DNA of 15,158 nucleotides, from contig CAIYHK010000349.1 of the NCBI GenBank assembly GCA_903925985.1, forward strand, positions 1-15,158. Direction: 5' to 3'. Positions 1 to 7,598 of this stretch are shown here, one piece after another. Within the stretch, counting starts at the first letter, position 1. The number at the start of each line of letters is the position of its first letter. Position numbers and translations under genes: made by a program. A model generated the notes under the pieces. That model was not told the origin of the DNA. It did not search any database and saw only the letters and a program-made list of their open reading frames with translations. The stretch is from an uncultured Actinomycetes bacterium (GTDB lineage: Bacteria; Actinomycetota; Acidimicrobiia; Acidimicrobiales; Ilumatobacteraceae).

Positions 1-727
1 AGCCTTCAGTCAGATTGAATCGCTCACCACCAAAGAGTGAGAACGTCGCTTCAAATCCCGAGAATGCTGCAGTAGAGATGAACCCGATTGCGGCGAAACG
101 GATCATCACAGGTGTCAGCACTCGTGGCTTTACATCAACAGATTTCTTCACGGTGCGATCTACATGTGTCTCTGGCAGGCGGATCCAGGCCGCGATTGCA
201 TTGATCGCCGCTATTGCACTCGCAACATAAAACGGAACGTGTGATCCCCCTAGTGCAGCGAGACCACCAACTGCTGGGCCCAACACAAAGCCGGCACCAA
301 ATGCTGCACCAAGCATTCCCAGCAACTTTGCGCGCTGTTCTGGCGGTGCAATGTCAGTGATTGCACCTTGGGCAACCGAGACACTCGCTCCAGATGCACC
401 GTCAATCGCGCGCCCTAAGAACAACACCCAAAGAGCACCAGCTGCACCAGTTATGAATGAGCCAATCGCGGTTCCTCATAGCGAGATGAGAATTACTGGT
501 TTGCGACCAATGCGATCTGAGAGTCGACCAAGAATCGGAGAGAAGACGAATTGTGCGAGGGAGAAGGTGGCAAAAAGTAAGCCCACTTGAAATCCACTCG
601 CCCCATATCGTTCCGCATAGCGACCAAGAATTGGTGCAACCATTCCAAACCCAACCAGGTCAAGGGCGACCGTGGTCCAGATAGTCCAAAAGCCCTGTGG
701 GAGTGGTGTCTTATCTTTCTTGGTCAA
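1..727 (-). pseudogene. MFS drug efflux transporter (TetA-like), interrupted by in-frame TGA, partial at left edge
   Basis: The reading frame starts at a TTG (725-727), 8 nt after the cysS stop, and is open to the left edge apart from one TGA at 476-478 (codon 84). The first 83 residues hold TM1 (FWTIWTTVALDLVGFGMVAP), TM2 and the MFS loop 2-3 signature GRLSDRIGRKP. After the TGA the same frame continues for about 158 codons without another stop and clearly encodes the rest of the N-terminal half: GRAIDGASGASVSVAQ, then APPEQRAKLLGMLGAAFG and FVLGPAVGGLAALGG, a pattern typical of the TetA/multidrug H+-antiporter group. Coding character on both sides is intact, so this is a recent nonsense change, a sequencing or consensus error, or (less likely) readthrough. 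The C-terminal half lies outside the window. No Shine-Dalgarno is visible at the TTG; translation may be coupled to cysS. The substrate cannot be told. Confidence 0.8.
476..478 (-). other. In-frame TGA inside the MFS gene
   Basis: The plus strand reads tca here, giving TGA on the minus strand between ILISL and GTAIGSF, at the start of predicted TM3. One base change would give TTA (Leu), TCA (Ser) or GGA (Gly), all plausible in a membrane helix. TGA ends valS, mftA, mftC and several other genes in this window, so the code is not reassigned. Confidence 0.85.
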
Positions 728-735
728 GGGATTGA

Positions 736-2106
736 CTACGCGCGGCGGACGCGTGTGCCTTCCTTTGATGTCTCTACCAACCAGCCACCCGCTTGTAACT
801 CGTTGCGAATTGCATCGGCCGTAGCAAAATCTTTTGCGGCACGCGCAGCATCGAGTTCACTGGCCCGAGCTTTAATTTCTGCCGGAACTTCTTCGGCGAC
901 TTTCAACTCAAGCCCAACCGCGCTGCACATCTCTCGTACAGCACTAGCCAAAGCGCCGGCACGCGCCGGATCTTCTGCATCGATTGCAGTGTTCGCCATC
1001 CGAACGGTGTCGAATATCAGTGCCGTTGCAGTCGGAGTATCGAGGTCGTTGTCCATCGCTTCGCGGAATTTGTCCAGCACGACTGGATCGGGAACCGAAT
1101 TGAGAAGCTCCCCTGCGCGTGCTGCAAATGAATCCAAGGATCCAAGTGCACTCACAGCTGCTTCAAGGTTGTCGCCAACGCGTACTGGTGAACGGTAGTG
1201 AGCCTGAAGGAGTAGGAATCGATACGCCCGAGCATCAAACTGTTCAACAAGATCAAGAAGGTTGGTGACATTTCCAAGGCTCTTGGACATCTTTTCGCCT
1301 TCGGCATCAACAACAAACCCGTTATGCATCCAATGTGCTGCAAACTCTTTGCCAAGTGCTACAGCTTGGGCACGCTCATTCTCATGATGGGGAAACCGCA
1401 GGTCGGCTCCACCACAGTGAAGATCAAACCCTTCACCCAAGATCGACAAACTCATCACAACACATTCGCTATGCCAGCCTGGACGACCTTCACCCCACGG
1501 TGAAGACCAAGAGGGTTCGCCAGGTTTAGAAAACTTCCAGAGTGCAAAATCTGCAGGGTGTCTTTTGTTTCCCGCACCGAACACTTCGCGGTCGCCACCA
1601 CCTGCGAGCATGTCATCGAGTTTCTGGTGTGCCAACAATCCATAGTCATCCACGGATTCGACCGCTAGGTATACGCCATCGTCGGTCACATATGCACGGT
1701 TGGCTGCCACCAGCTCCGCGATCATGTCAACCATCTGTTGTACGTACTCGGTTGCGTGAGGCACTTCAGTCGGCCTTAAGACATTGAGCGACTCCATGGC
1801 TTTAAACCAGATTGATTCACACTTGTGCGCAATATCTTCCCAAGGGCGACTTTCACGGTTCGCACGATCGATGATCTTGTCATCGATGTCGGTGATATTT
1901 GATACGAGACGCACTTTGACACCGGTCCACTCAAGGTAACGACGCAACACGTCATAGACGAGTGTGGCCCTGCCATGCCCCAAATGAGGTGGCCCGTAAA
2001 CGGTGGGCCCGCACAGATAAATGCTCAGGGTCCCGGGATCACGCTGGCGCAGGGGTCGAATCTCCTGAGTTGCGGTGTCGTAGAGATTCAGCACGGATTC
2101 AAACAC
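736..2106 (-). CDS. cysS: Cysteine--tRNA ligase
   Basis: This cytoplasmic class I aminoacyl-tRNA synthetase charges tRNA-Cys with cysteine using ATP. The 456-aa protein has the usual CysS length. The HIGH motif is HLGH (41-44) within CGPTVYGPPHLGHGR. The KMSKS loop is at 272-276 (GEKMSKSLGN). The zinc ligands expected in CysS are present by family comparison: C32, C215 (WHSEC), H240 and E244 (PHHENE). The C-terminal part holds the DALR-type helical domain and the small tail domain (ASELDAARAAKDFATADAIR), which separates it from the shorter mycothiol ligase MshC. The start is GTG at 2104-2106, giving MFESVLNLYDT, the normal family N-terminus. The MFS gene follows 8 nt downstream on the same strand, so the two probably form an operon. 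valS is divergent with a 48-nt gap. Confidence 0.96.
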   Translation of the reverse strand: MFESVLNLYDTATQEIRPLRQRDPGTLSIYLCGPTVYGPPHLGHGRATLVYDVLRRYLEWTGVKVRLVSNITDIDDKIIDRANRESRPWEDIAHKCESIWFKAMESLNVLRPTEVPHATEYVQQMVDMIAELVAANRAYVTDDGVYLAVESVDDYGLLAHQKLDDMLAGGGDREVFGAGNKRHPADFALWKFSKPGEPSWSSPWGEGRPGWHSECVVMSLSILGEGFDLHCGGADLRFPHHENERAQAVALGKEFAAHWMHNGFVVDAEGEKMSKSLGNVTNLLDLVEQFDARAYRFLLLQAHYRSPVRVGDNLEAAVSALGSLDSFAARAGELLNSVPDPVVLDKFREAMDNDLDTPTATALIFDTVRMANTAIDAEDPARAGALASAVREMCSAVGLELKVAEEVPAEIKARASELDAARAAKDFATADAIRNELQAGGWLVETSKEGTRVRRA

Positions 2107-2154
2107 TACTTATATAGGTGCGCTTGGGCGTGGCGAGATAGCGTTATTCCCCTT
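2107..2154. promoter_or_regulatory. Divergent promoter region cysS/valS
   Basis: This 48-nt gap must drive both synthetase genes. An AT-rich block TATATA (2111-2116) lies only 4 nt from the cysS GTG on the minus strand, which would fit a -10 element of a nearly leaderless transcript. On the plus strand, TAGCGT (2139-2144), a TANNNT match, lies 10 nt before the valS ATG. No convincing -35 box, T-box or Shine-Dalgarno is visible. The assignment rests on short motifs only. Confidence 0.3.
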
Positions 2155-4704
2155 ATGGCAACGGTCCCCGAGAAGCCCTCATTGGAAGGCATCGAGTCGC
2201 GCTGGGCGCAGCACTGGGAAGCGGTGGGCACATACACATTTGATGCGACCAAGCCCCGTGCCGAGGTTTTCGCAATCGACACCCCTCCGCCCACCGTGAG
2301 TGGCTCCTTGCACATGGGGCATGTGTTTTCTTATACCCACACCGACACGCTCGCACGGTTTTGGCGAATGTCTGGCAAAGCGGTGTTCTATCCAATGGGC
2401 TGGGACGACAATGGTCTACCAACCGAGCGCCGTGTCCAGAATTTCTATGGTGTCGCGTGTGATTCCAATGTCGCGTATGTGAAAGATCTTGAACCACCAT
2501 TCCGCGGTAACCCAACGAAGGATCACCAGCCAGTACCCGTCTCGCGACCCAACTTCATTGAGTTGTGTGAGGAGCTCACTCATCAAGACGAAAAAATCTT
2601 TGAAGATCTATTTCGTCGTCTTGGATTAAGCGTTGACTGGAACTACCTCTACGCAACTATCGATGAGCGCTCACGTCGCGCGAGTCAGCGTGCTTTCTTA
2701 CGCAACCTCGCTCGGGGTGAGGCATATTCGCAGGAAGCACCAACTCTCTGGGATGTTGATTTCAAGACTGCAGTTGCACAAGCTGAACTCGAAGACCGTG
2801 AGCGCTCAGGTGCGTACCACACTCTCGCATTTCACAAATCCGATGGTTCGGGGGACATCCTCATCGATACGACCAGGCCCGAACTTCTTGTCAGTTGTTG
2901 TGCACTGGTTGCACATCCTGATGATGAGCGTTACCAAGCAATGTTCAACTCAACAGTTCGCACGCCGGTATTTAACGTGGAAGTGCCCGTACTTGCACAT
3001 CCGCTAGCTCAACCCGATAAGGGAACCGGCATCGCAATGATCTGTACCTTCGGTGACCTCACTGACGTCATCTGGTGGCGTGAACTTCAATTGCCAACTC
3101 GAGCGGTGATCATGCGTGACGGTCGCTTGATGGCTGAAACCCCAGAGTGGATTACTGATTCACGTGGTGTGGATGCATATGCGGCAATCGCTGGCAAGTT
3201 CGTGAATCAGGCGCAACGCGCAACGGTTGAAATGCTGCGCACTAATTCTGAGATGATCGGTGAGCCAAAGGCCATCACACACCCCGTGAAGTTCTATGAA
3301 AAAGGTGATCGTCCTCTCGAGATTGTCACCAGTCGACAGTGGTACATCCGCAATGGTGGTCGCGATGTCGAACTACGCAATGCATTGCTCAAGCGTGGTG
3401 AAGAGATCACTTGGCATCCCGATTACATGCAGCACCGCTACACGAATTGGGTTGAAGGCCTAAATGGCGACTGGTTGATTAGCCGCCAGCGTTACTTCGG
3501 TGTCCCCGTACCTGTGTGGTACCGCACAGACGCTGAGGGAAATCCACTCCACGATGGGCCAATTGTCCCAAGTGAAGACCAACTCCCAATCGATCCGAGC
3601 ACGGATGTACCAACGGGATTCTCTGAATCACAACGCAACCAGCCCAATGGCTTTGTCGGTGACCCAGATGTAATGGACACTTGGGCAACGTCATCTCTGA
3701 CCCCGCAGATTGCTGGCAAATGGGAGGACGACAAAGATCTCTTTTCGCGTGTCTTCCCAATGGACGTGCGCCCACAAGGCCACGACATCATTAGAACTTG
3801 GCTGTTCTCAACAACTGTGCGTTCACACTTTGAGCACGGTGTTGTGCCGTGGAGCAACGCCGCGCTCTCTGGATGGATCCTCGATCCAGATCGAAAGAAG
3901 ATGTCCAAATCCAAGGGCAATGTTGTAACACCAATTGAATTATTCGAACAGTACGGTAGCGATGCTGTTCGTTACTGGGCAGCATCAGCACGACCTGGAG
4001 TTGACACCGCATTCAGCGAAGACCAAATGAAGGTGGGACGCAAACTTGCGACCAAACTTCTCAATGTCTCCAAATTTGTCCTTGGATTTATGGCCGATCA
4101 TGCGAACGCAACAACTGTGACAGAAGCTGTTGATCATTCAATGTTGCTGCGTCTTGGTTCGGTTATTGATGAAGCGAGCTCCGCATTTGAAGCATTTGAC
4201 TACGCCCGCGCCCTTGAGCGCACTGAGCAATTCTTCTGGTGGTTCTGTGACGACTATGTAGAACTAGTGAAAGTTCGTGCATACCGTGGTGCCAACGATC
4301 CTGGAGCTCAATCTGCTGTTGCCGCGCTGAATCTTGCGTTGAGTGCGTTACAACGACTGTTTGCACCAATGCTTCCTTTCGTCACCGAGGAGATTTGGTC
4401 GTGGTGGCAGGACGGCTCAATTCACAACGCACCGTGGCCCACCAGCAACGCACTTGGAGCCACGGGGGTCGACATCCTGGATCCGGTGTGCGAAGTTCTG
4501 GCAGTAATTCGACGCGCAAAAACCGAAGCCAAGACCTCGCAACGCACACCTGTCGCCGTGGCCACGGTGACCGCAGATGCCACTTTCATTGCCGCAGTGC
4601 AGACCGGACAAGCGGACTTGATTGATGCTGGAACAGTTGAAAACTTGCGGTTTGTGGAAGGTGATGGCCCGACGACCGTTGTCGAACTCGCACAACTAGC
4701 CTGA
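2155..4704 (+). CDS. valS: Valine--tRNA ligase (archaeal-type signature)
   Basis: This class I synthetase attaches valine to tRNA-Val and has a proofreading (CP1) domain. The start is ATG 2155, giving 849 aa. The frame is open further upstream, but that part overlaps cysS and has no synthetase character. The HIGH motif is HMGH (53-56) in PPPTVSGSLHMGHVFSY. The KMSKS loop is at 582-586 (KKMSKSKGNVV). The editing-domain signature is DTTRPELLVSCCALVAHPDD. The anticodon-binding helical domain with WWFCDDYVELVK follows near the C-terminus. GWDDNGLPTERRVQN after HIGH is the archaeal/Rickettsiales-type sequence; most bacterial ValS have a GTDHAGIATQ-type sequence there. The rather short length and lack of an obvious long C-terminal coiled-coil arm fit that subgroup. 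An LCP gene follows after 7 nt, probably in the same transcript. Confidence 0.95.
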   Translation: MATVPEKPSLEGIESRWAQHWEAVGTYTFDATKPRAEVFAIDTPPPTVSGSLHMGHVFSYTHTDTLARFWRMSGKAVFYPMGWDDNGLPTERRVQNFYGVACDSNVAYVKDLEPPFRGNPTKDHQPVPVSRPNFIELCEELTHQDEKIFEDLFRRLGLSVDWNYLYATIDERSRRASQRAFLRNLARGEAYSQEAPTLWDVDFKTAVAQAELEDRERSGAYHTLAFHKSDGSGDILIDTTRPELLVSCCALVAHPDDERYQAMFNSTVRTPVFNVEVPVLAHPLAQPDKGTGIAMICTFGDLTDVIWWRELQLPTRAVIMRDGRLMAETPEWITDSRGVDAYAAIAGKFVNQAQRATVEMLRTNSEMIGEPKAITHPVKFYEKGDRPLEIVTSRQWYIRNGGRDVELRNALLKRGEEITWHPDYMQHRYTNWVEGLNGDWLISRQRYFGVPVPVWYRTDAEGNPLHDGPIVPSEDQLPIDPSTDVPTGFSESQRNQPNGFVGDPDVMDTWATSSLTPQIAGKWEDDKDLFSRVFPMDVRPQGHDIIRTWLFSTTVRSHFEHGVVPWSNAALSGWILDPDRKKMSKSKGNVVTPIELFEQYGSDAVRYWAASARPGVDTAFSEDQMKVGRKLATKLLNVSKFVLGFMADHANATTVTEAVDHSMLLRLGSVIDEASSAFEAFDYARALERTEQFFWWFCDDYVELVKVRAYRGANDPGAQSAVAALNLALSALQRLFAPMLPFVTEEIWSWWQDGSIHNAPWPTSNALGATGVDILDPVCEVLAVIRRAKTEAKTSQRTPVAVATVTADATFIAAVQTGQADLIDAGTVENLRFVEGDGPTTVVELAQLA

Positions 4705-4711
4705 ATTGGTC

Positions 4712-5998
4712 ATGTCTGACGAGAACTCGCTTCCTAACCCACCGGTAGACGTTGCCGTTGATGAGCCTGTAACGAAGCCGCGCCATACACGCGGTCAGAA
4801 ATGGCTCGTTGGATTCAACGTCGCTGTGGCATTTGCACTCGTCGTTTCAGGCGTAATCCTGTTTTGGGCGAGTTCACGACTCAGCAGTCGCAAAGTTGTC
4901 ACAATTACCCATTCCAAGTCGTTGAATGGCAACGCCGGCGAAGATGCATTCGCCAATCTCGACAGCGGCGACTTGTCGGCGAAGAATTTCCTAATCACTG
5001 GCACCGACAACAATGCATGCATCCCTAAGGACTCGAAGTACTACGGCACTCTCGCAGGCCGTGAAGGGCTCGGCGAACGCAGCGACACAATCATGATTAT
5101 CCGTGCTAATCCAAGCACTGAACAAGCCGCGATACTTTCTTTTCCTCGGGACCTCTGGGTGAAGATTGCTGGCTCAAATACTTCAAGCAAACTGAATTCA
5201 GCGTTTGACCGCCAAGACCCGAGTCAACTGATCCAAACGATTGAAGAAAACTTTGGAATCCCAATTCATCATTACGTGAATGTCGATTTCTGCGCATTTA
5301 TGTCCTTGGTTGATGCGCTTGGCGGAATCAAGATTCCGTTTGAGTATGCGGTAAAAGATTCACACACAATGTTTGAAGTTTCTGCTCCGGGTTGCGTGCA
5401 GCTAACAGGTATAGATGCTTTGCAATACGCCAGATCGCGCTACTACTACTACTGGAGCAACTCACGCGGCGAGTGGGTGCAGGATCCCTCATCCGATCGC
5501 GGGCGAATCGCAAGACAACAGGATTTTGTACGCCGTCTCATTCAGCGCGCGATTGATAAAGGCGCACGCAGTCCGCGGGTTGCGAACAGGCTGATCAATA
5601 TCGCATTGGACAATGTGATCACCGATCGTGATCTAACGACACTCAAATTGCTTCAGCTGGGCAAGACCATGCGCACCCTGGACTCCCGTGCGGTGCGTAC
5701 CTACATGCTCGATGGCAAGGGGCAATACATCGGTAATTCGGCAGTGATCGTGCCCGACACCACTTCCACCACAGCCAAGCAAATATTGGCGATATTCCGC
5801 GGTGAAGCCAACCTGTCCACTCAGGTTGAACAAGACCTAGAGGGCACACTGATAACTGTCGCCCCTACCACCACCGTGAGCCCGTTCGCACAGTCGACAA
5901 CTACAAGTTCAACCAGTACAACAACTACTTTGCCCGTGGTCGAGCCTGAACAAGTTCCGGTGGGATTAGTGCCACCGCGAAACTCAGATTGTCACTGA
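4712..5998 (+). CDS. LytR-CpsA-Psr (LCP) family cell-wall polymer transferase
   Basis: LCP enzymes act outside the membrane and transfer polyprenyl-linked glycopolymers onto peptidoglycan. ATG 4712 (MSDENSLPNP) is chosen over a TTG two codons upstream; the protein is 428 aa. A short cytoplasmic basic N-terminus is followed by one TM helix (about 33-54) and the LCP domain (about 90-290). Its family motifs are GERSDT (121-126), SFPRD (143-147), KLNSAF, HHYVNVDF, DALGGI and DALQYARSR (235-243), then DRGRIARQQDF (262-272). The Asp and Arg residues in these blocks are those that bind Mg/pyrophosphate in the family. A stretch of about 18 residues rich in Tyr and Trp separates ARSR from DRGR. The C-terminal tail (about 381-410) is Thr/Ser-rich low complexity, likely an extracellular linker. 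It follows valS closely and converges with the alcohol dehydrogenase gene 7 nt away. Confidence 0.9.
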   Translation: MSDENSLPNPPVDVAVDEPVTKPRHTRGQKWLVGFNVAVAFALVVSGVILFWASSRLSSRKVVTITHSKSLNGNAGEDAFANLDSGDLSAKNFLITGTDNNACIPKDSKYYGTLAGREGLGERSDTIMIIRANPSTEQAAILSFPRDLWVKIAGSNTSSKLNSAFDRQDPSQLIQTIEENFGIPIHHYVNVDFCAFMSLVDALGGIKIPFEYAVKDSHTMFEVSAPGCVQLTGIDALQYARSRYYYYWSNSRGEWVQDPSSDRGRIARQQDFVRRLIQRAIDKGARSPRVANRLINIALDNVITDRDLTTLKLLQLGKTMRTLDSRAVRTYMLDGKGQYIGNSAVIVPDTTSTTAKQILAIFRGEANLSTQVEQDLEGTLITVAPTTTVSPFAQSTTTSSTSTTTTLPVVEPEQVPVGLVPPRNSDCH

Positions 5999-6005
5999 CC
6001 TCTGA

Positions 6006-7121
6006 CTAGTCGTTCATTAAGAGGACACCGCGAATATTGCGGCCCTCTCGCATGTCTTCATAGCCCTTGTTCACATCATCCAATGGATAGGTACGAGTGA
6101 CCATATTGTCGAGATCCAATTTGCCGTTGCGGTACAGGTGAAGAAGCTTCGGAATGTCGGCGCGCGGGTTTGCTGAACCAAACAGTGAGCCAACGATTCG
6201 CTTTTCCATCAATGTGAGATCCAAGAGACTCACTGTTGCGGAAGTCTCCAGCGCGCGGTGAATGTTTGTTACGACTACCTTGCCGCGCTTTCCACACATT
6301 GCAAGAGCCGTGGCCAACAATGAACCTTCGCCGACACCCATAGCCATGATCACTACATTGGCCATCTGACCCCAGGTGATCTCGCCGATTAATCCAATCG
6401 CTTCCTCCATTGAGGCCACTGTGTGTGTTGCACCAAAAGCTGGAGCACGATCTCGTTTGTTATCAACTGGATCCACAGCAATGATGTGTCGAGCCCCAGC
6501 AATCTTTGCTCCTTGGATCGACGCCGCACCGATTCCACCGACACCAACGACAACCACCGTGTCGCCTGGTTGTACATCACCGGCATAGACAGCTGAGCCC
6601 CACCCAGTGACCACACCACAGCCGAGAAGGCACGCACGCTCGAGCGGAATGTCTTTCTCGATCTTGATGCACGACGCCTCATTGACCACGGTGTGGTTAG
6701 CGAATGTTCCCAGCATGCACATGAGACCGAGATCCTTGCCCTGAGCATGGTGACGGGATGTGTCATCTGCTGCCTGACGGCCACCAGCCATCTTGGCGCC
6801 CAAGTCGCAAAGGTTCTGGTGTCCAGTGCTGCACGCTATGCAACGACCGCACGCAGGAATGAAGCCAAACACCACGTGGTCTCCGGGTTCAAGCCATGAA
6901 ACATCCTTGCCAACGCGTTCAACGACACCGCCGCCCTCATGACCACCAATCATTGGCGGACCAAAGGGTAAGTCACCAGTGACGATGTGTTCATCGCTGT
7001 GGCACATACCAGAGGCGTGCAACTTCACAAGCACCTCGGTCGGGCCTGGCTCATCGAGTTCAATCTCCTCGACACTCCATGGTGCTCCGACTTCCCAGCA
7101 GATGGCGGCCTTGGTCTTCAT
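6006..7121 (-). CDS. NDMA-dependent (mycofactocin-associated) zinc alcohol dehydrogenase
   Basis: This medium-chain zinc alcohol dehydrogenase (371 aa) matches the group that keeps its NAD(H) tightly bound and passes electrons to an external acceptor: the artificial dye NDMA in vitro, mycofactocin in vivo. Likely catalytic zinc ligands are C40 (GMCHSDEH), H61/E62 (GGHEGGGVV) and C168 (LLGCGVVTGWG). Structural zinc cysteines are C91, C94, C97 and C105 (CGRCIAC...NLC). The Rossmann motif GVGGIG is at 193-198, followed by an acidic residue in AVDP that suits NAD. The start is ATG 7119-7121, preceded by a strong Shine-Dalgarno. It is divergent from mftA with 70 nt between them, which places it with the mycofactocin system as a likely client enzyme oxidising primary alcohols. 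The real substrate is not known. The TAG stop is 7 nt from the LCP stop (convergent). Confidence 0.93.
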   Translation of the reverse strand: MKTKAAICWEVGAPWSVEEIELDEPGPTEVLVKLHASGMCHSDEHIVTGDLPFGPPMIGGHEGGGVVERVGKDVSWLEPGDHVVFGFIPACGRCIACSTGHQNLCDLGAKMAGGRQAADDTSRHHAQGKDLGLMCMLGTFANHTVVNEASCIKIEKDIPLERACLLGCGVVTGWGSAVYAGDVQPGDTVVVVGVGGIGAASIQGAKIAGARHIIAVDPVDNKRDRAPAFGATHTVASMEEAIGLIGEITWGQMANVVIMAMGVGEGSLLATALAMCGKRGKVVVTNIHRALETSATVSLLDLTLMEKRIVGSLFGSANPRADIPKLLHLYRNGKLDLDNMVTRTYPLDDVNKGYEDMREGRNIRGVLLMND

Positions 7122-7125
7122 GGTT

Positions 7126-7132
7126 CCCCCTT
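7126..7132 (-). promoter_or_regulatory. Shine-Dalgarno of the alcohol dehydrogenase
   Basis: The minus strand reads AAGGGGGAACC directly before the ATG. The purine run sits 4 nt from the start, the clearest ribosome binding site in the window, and fixes this start. It contrasts with mftA, which has no such site. Confidence 0.7.
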
Positions 7133-7178
7133 GTTGGCTAACTATTTCTCAACTTACACCCGAACCGCAGATAGTGGC

Positions 7179-7184
7179 TACGCT
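7179..7184 (+). promoter_or_regulatory. Candidate -10 element for mftA (leaderless)
   Basis: TACGCT fits the actinobacterial TANNNT -10 consensus and lies exactly 7 nt before the mftA ATG, the spacing seen when transcription begins at the start codon. There is no Shine-Dalgarno before mftA, which agrees with a leaderless mRNA. A clear -35 box is not visible. The rest of the 70-nt divergent gap (7122-7191) must also hold the dehydrogenase promoter. No strong operator palindrome stands out. Confidence 0.4.
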
Positions 7185-7191
7185 GTCCCAC

Positions 7192-7302
7192 ATGGAAGAG
7201 CGCGACGAAAACACCGCCCAAGAGGCCACTGCTAGTGACATGGTGACCGAAGAACTGCTGGTCGAGGAGATCTCCATCGACGGCATGTGCGGCGTCTACT
7301 GA
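7192..7302 (+). CDS. mftA: Mycofactocin precursor peptide MftA
   Basis: A 36-residue ribosomal peptide, the substrate from which the redox cofactor mycofactocin is made. The C-terminus ELLVEEISIDGMCGVY carries the invariant IDGMCGVY core. MftC decarboxylates and cross-links the final Val-Tyr pair, and the peptidase MftE then releases the C-terminal dipeptide-derived part. The acidic N-terminal half is the leader recognised by MftB. The start is ATG 7192 (MEERDENTAQ). An internal ATG at 7240 would leave only 20 residues. The frame is open further upstream, but that part lies antisense to the dehydrogenase gene. mftB starts 29 nt downstream. Identification is from the core motif and the neighbours mftB and mftC; I consider it secure. 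Confidence 0.97.
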   Translation: MEERDENTAQEATASDMVTEELLVEEISIDGMCGVY

Positions 7303-7314
7303 GCCACTGTTGAC

Positions 7315-7321
7315 GGAAGGG
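7315..7321 (+). promoter_or_regulatory. Ribosome binding site of mftB
   Basis: GGAAGGG lies 10 nt before the mftB ATG, in the 29-nt gap after mftA. The spacing is slightly long but it is the only purine-rich site there. Confidence 0.5.
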
Positions 7322-7331
7322 CCGTTGCCCA

Positions 7332-7598
7332 ATGGCCATCGACCTTGACACTGCTTACGAACTCCACCCCCAGGTGGCGATTCGGCCGGAGCCCTTCGGT
7401 GCCCTTGCGTACCACTACGACAACCGCCGACTTGTGTTCATGAAACACAACGATGTTGTGACCGTTGTGAAATCACTTAGTCAAAGCCCATCACTCCGCG
7501 CGGCACTCGAAAGCTGCCAAGTGGAAGAAACCCGCTGGCCAGCATTCATCGCAGCGCTGGACAGTTTGCAGAGTTCGGAGATACTTCGTGTCCGTTGA
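7332..7598 (+). CDS. mftB: Mycofactocin biosynthesis chaperone MftB
   Basis: An 88-aa cytoplasmic protein of the RiPP recognition element type. It binds the MftA leader and presents the peptide to the radical SAM enzyme MftC. The sequence HPQVAIRPEPFGALAYHY followed by DNRRLVF is the family hallmark (residues 12-36), corresponding to the strands of the PqqD-like winged-helix fold. The C-terminal half forms the predicted helices. Its last 11 nt overlap the start of mftC, consistent with translational coupling and matched amounts of the two partners. Confidence 0.94.
   Translation: MAIDLDTAYELHPQVAIRPEPFGALAYHYDNRRLVFMKHNDVVTVVKSLSQSPSLRAALESCQVEETRWPAFIAALDSLQSSEILRVR

Noticed and set aside
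476..478. TGA as a reassigned sense codon or selenocysteine
   Set aside because: TGA ends at least seven other genes in the window, MFS transporters are not known selenoproteins, and no selenocysteine insertion hairpin was seen.
587..1198. A 203-codon plus-strand ORF opposite cysS
   Set aside because: It is antisense to the well-supported cysS gene, has Ser/Ala/Arg-rich low-complexity sequence and no recognisable domain.
1975..2154. A 60-codon upstream extension of valS
   Set aside because: It overlaps cysS antisense and the divergent gap; ValS similarity begins only after ATG 2155.
5958..5977. Possible terminator hairpin CGGTGG/CCACCG at the end of the LCP gene
   Set aside because: The stem is 6 bp inside the coding sequence and no T-run follows; probably chance.
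7133..7142. GTTGGCTAAC as a regulator operator in the mftA/dehydrogenase gap
   Set aside because: Only the outer three bases pair (GTT/AAC); this is too weak to call an operator.
6979..7191. A longer mftA beginning inside the dehydrogenase region
   Set aside because: MftA leaders are short, and the added residues are antisense to the conserved N-terminus of the dehydrogenase.
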